Shown: positions 1 to 12,100 of the stretch, in pieces | Position numbering within the stretch: position 1 is the first letter of the stretch | How the letters are laid out: each line of letters starts with the position of its first letter | Assembly (NCBI GenBank): GCA_009667805.1 | Contig: CM019075.1 | Location: forward strand, 19,775,615-19,839,614 | From: Leptobrachium leishanense | Lineage: Eukaryota; Chordata; Amphibia; Anura; Megophryidae | Reading direction: 5' to 3' | Length of the DNA stretch: 64,000 nucleotides | Program-made: the position numbers and the translations under genes | Notes under the pieces: model-generated | Database searches by the model: none | The model's input: only the letters and a program-made list of their open reading frames with translations | What the model was told of the DNA's origin: nothing

Positions 1-12
1 GTGCAACGTTAC

Positions 13-123
13 CTGCCGACAATGCTTGTTATTGTCGATACATGGCATCGGCTCATCTGGGTATCCGTCAATATCCGTGTCCCGTCCACATGTGTACCCA
101 TTTCCTGCCCACCCAACGTTGCA
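13..123 (-). CDS. THBS3: THBS3 exon 12: last EGF residues and first type 3 repeat
   Basis: Acceptor CTTCTTACAG, then [28 protein letters not shown] and DNNKHCRQ, donor GTAACG. The length is 111 bp, phase 0. [10 protein letters not shown] is the first calcium-coordinating DxDxDG-type segment of the thrombospondin type 3 repeats. The downstream exons are outside the window. Confidence 0.95.
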
Positions 124-3100
124 CTGTAAGAAGAAACATTGATGAGAGGTAGCCGCAGGGAGACCATAGCCAAACCTTTTATTAAGACAAAAAAGCATGG
201 ATCTCGAACTCCAGCCCCCTCCATGTTTCTGAGATACAACTCCCATGATCCTCTGGCCATCTATTGCATTAAACAAATTCTGGGACTTGTAGGCCATCAA
301 CATCTGAGGAGCCCAGAATTTGAGACTCCTGCCATAAAGTCTATCATGTAACAGAGACCTAGGCCAATGCCTAGTGTTTTACTGTACGTAGACAGGTAAT
401 CGATGTCCACGTGTTTGTGTACAGTGGAATTAAGCAATGCTACTCCATATATACATACGGCACACTTGACGTCCCCATTCCTCTCAAACACGCAGTGCCC
501 GTTCATATGGCAAGGGTTGACGCCTGGACCCATACAGGATTTTTTGGGTGAGCAGCCCGTAGTTTGATTGCCTATGAATCCTGGCTTGCACTGGCCGCAT
601 TTGAAGGAGCCCTAGAGGAGGCCAAATAAAGGAACGTTAGATTTGAAGTGGGGGCTAGCATAGTGAAGGAGGCAGAGCTGGTGGCAAAGCTATGGTTTGC
701 CGAAAAATATGCCAGTTCCACCATGGTAATGAAGGTAAGGAGCAAGAGACATTACCTAGTGAAGGAGACGTTTCCCCAGTTCGTGGTGGGAAGATAAGAA
801 GGCATTTCCTTGATACCAGCAGTACCAAGGCTAGAAAGGAAGGAAAGGGGATGGGACCATGTGTTCATGGAAAGGACACTTACCACCGTGTTGGTGCAGA
901 TGGAGTTGGCAGCACAGCCTCCATTGTTTCCATCATTGCATTCATCAATGTCTATGCAAACCTTTAAAGAACAATAGCATTATACCTACAACATCCAGGT
1001 CTACTGAGCACCACACCATTTATTATTCATCCTCTATATTACATTGCCACCAGGAACCCAGCCATAGTTTCCACCAAATACCTCCCCAGTTCAGCCGCCG
1101 CCCTCATCCCGGTGACGCAGGAAAGATGGTCCTCACCACTCACTGCAATCACTACTAATAAATGACATTACATGTCCCAAAGAAAGTAGGATCCAGTCCC
1201 AGGGCTACCACTTTGGTTGGATTTATTGCTCCCGACCCACTCAACTCTTCCTCACAGTGTGCCTTTAACTACTTCAATCATACCACCCTATTGTCACCAT
1301 TTCGACTCTCGCCACCATAAGTCCAAGGAGCACCCCATCCCACTTACTGTGGTTTCTCTAGCTTACCTGTTTACTGGCTTTGGCGTAATCCACTCCAACT
1401 CCAGATACTACGTTGCCCTTGTAACCACGGGGACAGACATCGCAGCGGAATCCAGGTGACGTGTTGATGCATTTTGATCCGGCAAAGCAAGGTTTGGCAT
1501 AAGCGCACTGTGTACGGGACATGGAGAGGGTACTTGTGAGCTTCATGAGCATCAATGGTATATCCAGACTCATCATCTCCTGCTACTCAATGAGCTTTAT
1601 CAACCTTTATAACAATCATCAATTAACAATGCAACCCTAATGGCTTCCACAGACAATCCATAACACTGCAACCTTCCCGAAACTGCTATACGGCATATTC
1701 TACAACAAGGCATCCTGCTATCCACCCACTCCCATAACGCATAGATAAACACTACAAAGGCTATTGCCCTGTGCAGGGTCGGATTTACCTTTAGGCAATG
1801 TAGGCATGTGCCTACAGGCACCTACCACTTGGGGGGGGGTGCCTTGCTCTGTAAAAATTAATATATTTTTTATTTATAATTATTTTACCACAGGAAAGTG
1901 CCGCCCCCCCCCCCCGAGGCGGACATCTTTCTTTGTCACAGTAACAAAATTAAATGTTAAAAGAAATGGTAAAAATTTTTATTAAATTAGATTTTTTTTT
2001 TCTTTATCGTTTTACAAAGCAAGGCATCCCCCGTGGTGGACACATTCTACGCAAAATGATAAACTGTAAAAAAAAAAGTAATAATAATTTTTTTTTACAA
2101 AAAAACATTATATACAGGGTTATTCAAAGAGCTCCGAATTGTGGCCGAAAGGTAACCGAACAGTGAAATTCAGCGTACGGTTACCTTTCCTGGCCATTCG
2201 GCTATCCAGAGAGCAGGCAGTTTGCCAAATGTTGGCGAATTGCCTGCACATACGGATACGGTGCCTGTTCGAGGGCAGTGAATCCCCATAGAGAAGCAAT
2301 GCTTCATCTATTCAGAGAACAAAAAACAGCAGAGAAAAGTTGCCGAATTGCCCTGCTGTTCGGTGGTTTCATTCGACAGGTTTATTCTTGGAGAATCCCA
2401 TAGGCTTCAATGTTAAAAATATTCCCGTTTTAATTCAATATCTAATAAACCGTTCATTATAAAATTCTGCAGTAAAGAGTCTCTTTATTTATAGATTTTT
2501 TAGGATCTTTTAGGCATTTTTCGGGATTTTTTTTCCGAAAATTTTTATTGGTTTTCTTTTAAATCGTTTTTTCTATAACAGCCCTTTTTATTATCATTCC
2601 CTGGACCTCATATGTAAATTTCAGACATTTTCGTTCTGTAGTTTCTTTGAAAACAGCGGTTCACTTTCAAACATTCAAGCAAACTGGGTTTTTTTTCCCA
2701 CTCCATTCGTCTGCGGTGTCGGGTTTTTCCGGCGGCTGCTCTGTGCTATGATCGGCGGCTGCTCGGGTTTCTCCGGCGTGTTCGGCAGGATTAATCCAGA
2801 TGTGTTTCGGTGTGCGTTCGCCGGTTTTTGCGGGGAGTGTTCGTCGGGTTTGCGGCTACTATTCCCTGCACTACAACGGCCCTGTGGTGCTTGCTGAATA
2901 CACCGCAGGGTCGCCGAAATGGGATCACCAAATCGCGCCGACTTGAAGAGAACAAAAAGTCACCAAATGTGCGGTGGCTTTTCGATTCTCTTTGAATAAC
3001 CCTGCATATTTTTTTTTCGCATCCTATCCCCACTCCTGGAGAATCGGTTTCTTTTAAGGCTAGGGTCAGATGAGCGCATTTTGTACGGACTGTACGTCCG

Positions 3101-6100
3101 TGCAGTACGGACATCGTCAGTACGGATGACGCAGTAGTGGTCACACAGTCCGTTTTTTCACTGAAGTTATTTTTTGACGGATGTAGGAGGGGAAAATAAA
3201 TTACAATGAAAAAACATTCTGTCCGTCAAAAATGCTGGACGTATAAATGCAGTCCGTCTGACCATGCTCCATCACTCACACACAAAGCTATGCGGACGTT
3301 GTGGACGTGGCGCACTCTGCACGTCCGTTCTAGCAGTATTACGTTCTTGCCTAACCTGCGTCCGTTTGCAGCGTCCGTCAGCCCCCGCACTTCTGTGCGG
3401 ACGTACTTCGTGTGTGGGGCTCCATTTAACACAATTGTATGCTATCACGGACGTACTTATGTGCAGCAACACGGACGTTAACACTGCGCTCGTCTGACCC
3501 TAGCCTAAAATGTGTAATGTGTCCATATTGTAGAGGTCGGCAGGGCTGGGTCCTGGATGGACAATATGTTTCACCCCTATTTGGGTTGTGGACCCTTTAA
3601 GGGCAACCACAGGGTTAATGTTCCTGTCCAGGAAGAGTTTTAAAGCCAGCAACTCCCAGATAGGATTGTGGGAGTTTTTAGGAAAAAGGAAAGTAATCAG
3701 TGGAAGCTGTGTGTTGGTGTTCCAAAAGCAGGAGACGTGCTGTGCCGGAGATGGTGGAGATGCTTCTACATACTGGGGAAAGGATTCCCCAGGTTTGGGA
3801 CGGTTTAAAGCGTTGGTGAGCCATCATTATTTTTTCTGTTTATTTGTGCTGAAGATCAGGACTTTGCTTTAATTTCGCTGAACCAAAGCGTGTACTTATT
3901 ATGTTGCCTTTTTGACTGCCCTGAAAGGGTGAATAAAGCTGTTTTGTTTGTGAAAGACATTGTGCACGTGCTCTGTGGGCCCCCAAACGTCACAATATTT
4001 TTTAATTTTTTTGAGGGGAGGTGTTCTAGTTTTCTGTGCCTACAGCCTCCTGAGATGTAAATTTGCCCCTGCATGCTGCCACCCCCATAAGCTTAATGCA
4101 TTCTGCACAATAATGCTATTTGACATCAACTATGGCAGAACTTGGCAACCACATGTTTTGAAACTACATCTCCCATGATACTCAGGCACTTATTAGATTG
4201 GCTGAGCCTCATGGGAAAAGTAGTTCCAAAACATAAGGAGGACCAAGGATTCCGACTCCTCCTTTATTGCATTAACCATTCTACGGAATATTCCCGTTCT
4301 GCTCATCCCAGACACTGTTTCTTATGTTTACATTCCATATACTGTTTCTCTTTCCCATCTCATAATTCCTGCTGGATAATGACATATTCCTTGTCAATCC
4401 TATTCACTACGAGCTAGACATGTGCATTTCGATTCGTTCCGAATGTAAAATCGTTATCGTTATTTTTTTTTAGTTTCCAAAAAACAAAATCTGTCGTCCG
4501 AATGAAGAAATCGTCCGAAAACACAAATTGCAGTAGCATAGCGAAAACAACGAAACGAAATATCGGAACGAAAAAGATCTGTAACGAAAAAAAGGAACAA
4601 AATGATTCAAAACCAATAAAAATGGGGATTTTTTTTTACATTGAGACCAATAAGATTCGTCTGTTTAAACGAACCACTGAAAATCAGGGTTGGACGCTAG
4701 GGTTAGAAATAATATGGGGGATATTTTTACATTGACACCTATGGGAAAAAAAATCTCTATGCTTTAAAATAAATTAGGAAACCTAAAATTTCGCCCAAAA
4801 AAAACATAAAATAGACTTTTTGCTGCAAGTGGAAAAAAATTAAATGGTTTAATAAATATTTGATAAAACGGGGAATATTTTTTACATTGAAACCTATGGG
4901 ATTATTTTGTACGTCTGATATTTCATTTTGTTGTCGTAATAGTAGCAATCTATTTCACATTCCGAAAATAACTAATAAAAAACGAAATAACTCATTAAAA
5001 CGAAAAAACGAAGTGCTGCAAAATTCCGGCCGTCCAAAAATACAAAATAAGAAAAACGAAAAAACTAACAGGGTTATTCAAAGAGCTCCGAATTGCTTGA
5101 GAAAGTTAACCGAACGCTGAAAATCAGCGTTCGGTTACCTTTCTTGGCCATTCGGCTATCCAGAGAACAGGCAATTCGCCAAATCCTGGCGAATTGCCTG
5201 AACATACGGTGCCTGTTCGGTGCCTGTTCGAGGGCAGTGAAATCCCCATAAAAAAGCACTGCTTCGGCTATTCAGAGAACACAAACCAGCAGTGAAAGGT
5301 TCCCCTAATGCCCTGCCATTCGGTGGTTTAATTCGACAGGTTTATTCAGGAGAATCCCATAGACTTCAATGATAAAAATATTACCGTTTTAATTCAATAT
5401 CTAATAAACCGTTCATTATAAAATTCTGCAGTAAAGAGTCTCTTTATTTATAGATTTTTTAGGATATTTTAAGCATTTTTCTGATTTTTTTAAATTTTTA
5501 TTTAAAAGTCAGATTTTTTTTTTTTTTAACCCTTTCGCTGCTGAGGCTTTTCCTGCCTCTGTGCTGAGGTCATTTTTACCGGTTTTGCTCATCATGTTTA
5601 AACGTGTTTTGAAGGCTTATTTTAGTATATGACCCAGACATATTATATATCGTTCTTTCCGTCAGACTCGGTAGATTCATAATATGTCATTATTATATGT
5701 ATACGTTATGTCATGTCTGTATATTATAACAAAAAATGCAATAAAATATTTATTTTCAATAATTTACAACGTGTAAAGTGTTTTTTTTCACATTTTAACA
5801 TGCGAGCAATTGCGATTATATTTTGTATGGGGTGCGCTTGTTAAAAAAATTAGAGATGGGGTCTCGTTACATTTTTTTTTGGGGAAAATAACGCGATTTT
5901 TAACAAACGCACCGCATACAAAAATCTAGGGATGCACCGATACCACTTTTTTAAGACCGAGTACGAGTACCGATACTTTTTAAAAGTACTCACCGATACC
6001 AAGTACCGATACTTTTATTTAATGTCATGTGACCGCTTTCCAATAAGAAACAGACCATATAAAAATGCCCCCCGCTCACATGTATATCCCCCCGATATAT

Positions 6101-9100
6101 ATATATATCATACTGCCCCAGCTCATGGATTTGCCCCAGCTCACTCATGGATTTGCCCCAGCTCACTCATGGATTTGCCCCAGCACATGGATAATGCCCC
6201 AGCACACACATGGGTTATTATGCCCCCACAGCTCACACATGAGTATGCCCCCCCAGCTCATGGATATGCCCCCACATGGATATTGCCTCCAGCTCATGGA
6301 TATGCCCCCTCATGGATATTGCCTCCAGCTCATGGATATGCCCCATCATGGATATTGCCTCCAGGTCATGGATATGCCCCCTCATGGATATGCCCCCTCA
6401 TGGATATTGCCTCCAGCTCATGGATATGCCCCCTCATGGATATGCCCCCTCATGGATATTGCCTCCAGCTCATGGATATGCCCCCTCATGGATATGCCCC
6501 CTCATGGATATTGCCTCCAGCTCATGGATATGCCCCCTCATGGATATGCCCCTCATGGATATGCCCCCTCATGGATATTGCCTCCAGCTCATGGATATGC
6601 CCCCTCATGGATATTGCCTCCAGCTCATGGATATGCCCCCTCATGGATATGCCCCCTCATGGATATGCCCCCTCATGGATATTGCCTCCAGGTCATGGAT
6701 ATGCCCGCTCATGGATATTGCCTCCAGCTCATGGATATGCCCCCTCATGGATATGCCCCTCATGGATATTGCCTCCAGCTCATGGATATGCCCCCTCATG
6801 GATATGCCCCCTCATGGATATTGCCTCCAGCTCATGGATATGCCCCCTCATGGATATTGCCTCCAGGTCATGGATATGCCCCCTCATGGATATTGCCTCC
6901 AGCTCATGGATATGCCCCCTCATGATATATGCCCCCTCATGGATATTGCCTCCAGCTCATGGATATGCCCCCTCATGGATATGCCCCCTCATGGATATTG
7001 CCTCCAGCTCATGGATATGCCCCCTCATGGATATGCCCCCTCATGGATATTGCCTCCAGGTCATGGATATGCCCCCTCATGGATATGCCCCCCAGCTCAT
7101 GGACCGCCCCCCCCCCGACGATACTTACCTTCCTGGGCGCCGCCGAGAATGTCTCCGCGCGCGCGCTCGTTGGAAGGACCCCAGCCGCGACCACGTGATC
7201 CCGGCTGGGGTCCTTCCAACGAGCGCGCACGGGGAAACTTTCCCGGCGGCGCCCAGGAAGGTAAGTATCGTCGCGGAGAGCAGCTGCAGGGCCTGTCTGA
7301 ATGCTCTATCAGCATTCAGACAGGCCCTGCAGCTGCTCAGTGTGTTTAATACTTACCTTCCTGGGCGCCGCCGCGGAATGTCTCCGCGCGCGCGCTCGTT
7401 GGAAGGACCCCAGCCGGGATCACGTGGTCGCGGCTGGGGTCCTTCCAACGAGCGCGCGCGTGGAGACATTCCCCGGCGGCGCCCAGGAAGGTAAGTATTG
7501 CGGAGAGTGCGGGGCCGGCTGTCCGAATGCCGATAGAGCATTCAGACAGCCGCTGCAGCCCCTCGGATGCCGGAAGCCGGCTCAATGCCGGCTTCCGGTA
7601 TCGGAAAAAATATCGGGGGTACTGCACGAGTACCAAGTACTCCTGCAGTACCCAGTATCGGCCCCGATACCGATACTAGTATCGGTATCGGTGCAACCCT
7701 ACAAAAATCGTTAGTGCAGCATCATTGTTCACATTATAATTGAAATGGAACAATATTGCTACACTAACAAACCAAAAAAAAGAAAAAAAAATGTTTATTT
7801 TTTTTTTATAATTTTTTTTTAAATATATTTTTATTTTTAATTTAAATTTTTTTTAAAAACTTTTTCACATTCGTGTTTGTATCGTTGGAACGGCCATGCT
7901 CTGGCCGATCAACGATACCAACTTTAACCCCTAGCTGCCACGGATCGGGAGATAGGGAGTTCATTGGAACTCCCTATCTCCACCGTTGGTGGCAGTTAGG
8001 GGTTAACTCTAGGACTGGCGTCATCGTGCTACGCACGATGACGCCAGTCCTCAGGGGGAGTTCCCGGAGGCTTGGCCGACATCCAAGATGTCGGCCAGCT
8101 CCGGGAAAGGATCGCGAACCGGCGCTTTTCAGCGCCGATTCGCGATCCAGCTCCCCAGGGGTTAATGCCAGGCACCATTTGGAAGGGCAGGCTGTGCCCT
8201 TCCAAATGGTGCCTGGGTTAACCCCCGCAACGCAGCCGATCGGGAGGGAGAGCGGTCCGAAGGACCTCCCCCCCTCCCTTTCAGGCGCCTCCTCCGCACA
8301 TGCGGGGGGGGCGCCTGAATTAGGTGTCATCGCGCTGCCGCGATGACACCTAACTCCAGCGGCTGTGGTTCCGGATGCCGGGCTGACATCGAGGATGTCA
8401 GCCCGCACCGGAGGGGCCAGCGATCGGCCGGAACCCGGCCGAACGCTGACCCCAATGGGAGGACGCGCTCAGCGCGTCCTCCGCACAGCAGCGGTAATGC
8501 GGAGGACGCGCTGAGCGCGTCCTCCCCATTGAAGTGGTTAAAGTTTACTTATTTTTTCTGTAACAGGCCTCTTTATTATCATTCCCTGGACCTCATATGC
8601 AAATTTCAGACATTTTCGCTAAGTAGTTTCTTTGCAAACAGCGTTTCACTTTTCAATCATTCATGCAAACTGTTTTGCTAATTTATTCACTTCACTCTGT
8701 CTGCGGTCTCGGCTTTTTCCGGCAGCTTCGCTGCGGATGATCGGCTCCTGCTCGGGTTTTTCCGTGGTTTTCGGCAGGTTAATCCTCAGGTTTTTGAGGG
8801 TTTTCGGCGTGCATTCGCCAGGTTTTGCGGTTAGTTTTCGTCGGGTTTGCGGTAGCTTTTCCCTGCAATTCGGTGACCCTGTGGTGCTTGCTGAATACAC
8901 CGCAGGGTCGCCAAAATGGGATCAGCAAAAGGAACCGAATTGAAGTGAACGAAAAGTCACCGAACATGCGGTGACTTTTCAAATCTCTTTGAATAACCCT
9001 GTAAGTGATCCTAAAACCGACCGTCCGAAATTTCAGAACGGTCTGAAAATACAAATTGGTCTGAAAATACGAATCGCGGTAGCATAATGAAAACAAAGAA

Positions 9101-12100
9101 ACGAAATATCGGAACGAAAAAACGATCCAAAACTAAAAAAAAAAAAAAACGGATAAAAAAAAATCTGAAACGAAAAAAACAGCCACGCACAAGTCTACTA
9201 TGAGTGGTCCAGCTGGCCTCAATCATTCCTGGTGAAGTCCTAAAAAAATAAGTGTGGGAACTCCCCAAGACTTCTGTCCTCCAATTAACATTTATCATTT
9301 TGCATGTAACACAGATGAAAAATCATACATAAATGTATTAAAATCGTATATTTATAGTGATTTAACTGGGAAAGCTATGATCGAACACCTGAATACAAGC
9401 TTTCTAGTGTGCGGGACCAAAGGGAACTCGGTTCCCTCTGCAAAAATAGTGGAGGAACTGCGTTGCCCCTCGACTTGACCCCTGCCTTTCACACATTTGT
9501 TGCGTAGTATTTCCCTCTACGCACTGCAAGTCACCTCATCGATATCCGCGCAGTGGCTGCCGTTCCCGTGGGATCCAGCTGGGCACGGTCCACAGCGATA
9601 TCCTGGGTACTCGTAGGTTTCCATGCAGTCTACTCCCTGGAAGCAGGGGTTGGGGTTGCAGCGGGATCGATGCTCATGGAATCCTGAGGAGATACGACAA
9701 GGATACATGTGACTGTTACTTGTGTAGACTATACAATTAATAGAGGAAATTACCATGTAAGTACAAAGCATAAGCAGGGGTAACGTGTGTTATAGATTTA
9801 ATTAAATATCTTATTTAATTAGTTTTAATTAATTAATTTTTTTTATTTTTGTCTTCATTGTTAGGTAAGCATGCACTAGGGATGTGCATGGCTGAAAAAT
9901 TTGATTTGTTTAGTTTCGTTTCGTTACGTTTTTAAATCCTTTCGTTTCGGAATTTCGGAACTAATTTCATTTCGGATTTCGTTTCTGATCGATTTGAAAT
10001 TTCAAATCGATTCGAATTTCATATATCAATTCGATAGTTGATATCAATTCGAATTTTGGATCACTAAATAAAACCCCAATTAATCAAATTTTGCTGTTAG
10101 AAGAAAAGCTAGGGTTAAATTTTAAGCTGTGTCACAAATTTAGTATTTGAGTCAAATTAAACAGTGAAACAAATTAATTTGTTTCATAAAGTCCTTTGCT
10201 GACTATTACTTGTAAGTTAAGATCAATTCGATAGTTGATATTGATTCGATAGTTCATTTCAAATTCAATAGTTGATATTGTCATGGAGCTGATGTAACGC
10301 TCCATGCTTCAAACCCCAAGAGACTTTATGTTCAATTTATATAGTGTGTTTTTAAATATAGTTTACATCGTTTGGTTTTAGTTTAAATTAGTTTAGTGTA
10401 AAATGGCGTAACTTTAGTTTTAAATATACTTATATTCCTGTAGGTAAATGTGTGTCTGTATAGCCAGTAAACAAGCTTTACTACTGTGTAATTTATGCAA
10501 CAGGGCTTTCCCCTTTATCTGGCTGCATGTTTAATTCAGGAAGTCTGTGATAGTGTTTGTCTTTTAATCTGATGTGTTAGAACAATAGGTTATGCAAATG
10601 TTGTGTGAGCTAAAGGCTAAAGAATGTAAAGAGGAATGTTTATTGTAAATATCTAACTGACATAATGTAATTAGCATATTGGTAGGACGAGGTGCGTCAT
10701 TTATGCAAATTATGACTGTTGGATTTCAGCATAAATGGTGGCGTTTTTGTTCATTAAAGGTCAGAACTCTCAGAGCTCAGAGAGAGAGAAAGAATCCTGT
10801 TTTAAAACATACAGCCGCGCCTGGTGTTTTATTCCAAACTACGCTACACTCCACACTCAACCTCAGAAGGCAGAGAGCGGCCTTCTGGAAATTCCTAACG
10901 GCTCCAGGGCAGAGGAACAGAAGCAGGTGGGTCAAGCTGCTCGAGGCGCTGAGGACAACGCTCCCAGTAGCCGGGCTGACCGCACCGAAGGGGTGTCTGG
11001 AGAGTCAGGACAGGCGGAAGAGAACGGTTCCGTCACAGATATTAGTTATTGATATTTTTTTTTTCTTATGGCACAGTGTAAAACAAAATAAATTTGTTAC
11101 AGTCAGGTCCAGAAATATTGGGACGTCGACACAATTCTAACCTCTTTGGCTCTATACACCACCACAATGGAGTTGGAATGAAACAAACACAATGTGCTTT
11201 AACTGCAGACTGTCAGCTTTAATTTGAAGGTATGTACATCCAACTCAGGTGAACGGTGTAGGATTTACAGCAGTTTGCAGATGTGTCTCCCACTTGTTAA
11301 GGGACCAAAAGTAATGGGACAGAATAATAATCATAAATCAAACTTTCCCTTCTTAATACTTGGTTGCAAATCCTTTGCAGTCAATCACAGCCTGAAGTCT
11401 GGAACGCATAGACATCACCAGGTGCTGGGTTTCATCCCTGGTGATGCTCTGCCAGGCCTCTACTGCAACTGTCTTCAGTTCCTGCTTGTTCTTGGGGCAT
11501 TTTCCCTTCAGTTTTGTCTTCAGCAAGTGAAATGCATGCTCAATGGGATTCAGGTCAGGTGATTGACTTGGCCATTGCATAACATTCCACTTCTGTGCCT
11601 TCAAAAACTCTTTAGTTGCTTTTGCAGTATGCTTTGGGTCATTGTCCATCTGCACTGTGAAGCACCGTCCAATGAGTTCTGCAGCATTTGGCTGAATGTG
11701 AGCAGATAATATTGCCCGAAACACTTCAGAATTCATCCTGCTGCTTTTGTCAGCAGTCACATCATCAATAAATACAAGAGAACCAGTTCCATTGGAAGCC
11801 ATACATGCCCACGCCATGACATTACCACCATCATGCTTCACTGATGAGGTGGTATGCTTAGGATCATGAGCAGTTCCTTTCATTCTCCATACTCTTCTCT
11901 TCCCATCACTCTGGTACAAGTTGATCTTGGTCTCATCTGTCCATAGAATCTTGTTCCAGAACTGTGAAGGCTTTGTTAGGTGTTGTTTGGAAAACTCTAA
12001 TCTGGCCTTCCTGTTTTTGAGGCTCACCAATGGTTTACATCTTTTGGTGAACCTTCTGTATTCACTCTGGTGAAGTCTTCTCTTGATTGTTGACTTTGAC

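Larger units (their letters stand above)
5927..7701. mobile_element. hAT-like element carrying a minisatellite and giant hairpins
   Basis: Ends TAGGGATGCACCGATACC and, inverted, TAGGGTTGCACCGATACC, with a perfect 8-bp duplication CAAAAATC (5919-5926 and 7702-7709). Subterminal GAGTAC/GTACC and TATCGG repeats are present on both sides. The interior is an ATGGATATGCCCC minisatellite (6117-7105) and two 148-150-bp palindromes (7121-7268, 7349-7498). No transposase, so it was mobilised in trans. Confidence 0.88.
5530..8537. mobile_element. non-autonomous piggyBac-like element with hairpin-train end
   Basis: Flanked by TTAA (5526-5529 and 8538-8541). The ends CCCTTTCGCTGCTGAGG and, inverted, CCACTTCAATGGGGAGG match at 11 of 17 positions and start CC as in piggyBac families. 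A long inverted repeat (TTTGTATGGGGTGCGCTTGTT and partner) occupies 5830-5925. The right 650 bp is a series of at least ten hairpins. No transposase remains. A hAT element lies inside at 5927-7701. Confidence 0.75.
5069..9001. mobile_element. CAGGGTTATTC element, copy 2, split by a piggyBac-like insertion
   Basis: Left half 5069-5529 and right half 8538-9001 together reproduce copy 1 (2115-3004). The ends are CAGGGTTATTCAAAGAG and TCTTTGAATAACCCTG, with a TAA duplication at 5066-5068 and 9002-9004. The break falls in the same T-rich stretch where copy 1 is continuous, which shows the interval is a later insertion. Confidence 0.82.
4415..9197. mobile_element. hAT-like element, outermost layer of a four-deep nest
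   Basis: Ends TAGACATGTGCATTTCG (4415) and, inverted, TAGACTTGTGCG (ending 9197). The flanks CTACGAGC (4407-4414) and CTATGAGT (9198-9205) match at 6 of 8 bases, both differences being C/T, as expected for an aged 8-bp hAT duplication. The element's own sequence is 4415-5068 plus 9002-9197, rich in AAACGAAA-type runs; everything between is later insertion. No transposase is seen. Confidence 0.7.

Noticed and set aside
859..1158. 99-codon plus-strand frame
   Set aside because: Antisense shadow of THBS3 exon 10, running into intron 9.
5932..7494. 520-, 357- and 286-codon open frames on the plus strand
   Set aside because: All three arise from one 16/20-bp minisatellite whose units lack stops in every frame. 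Low-complexity [16 protein letters not shown] translation, no start context, and the frame depends on unit order.
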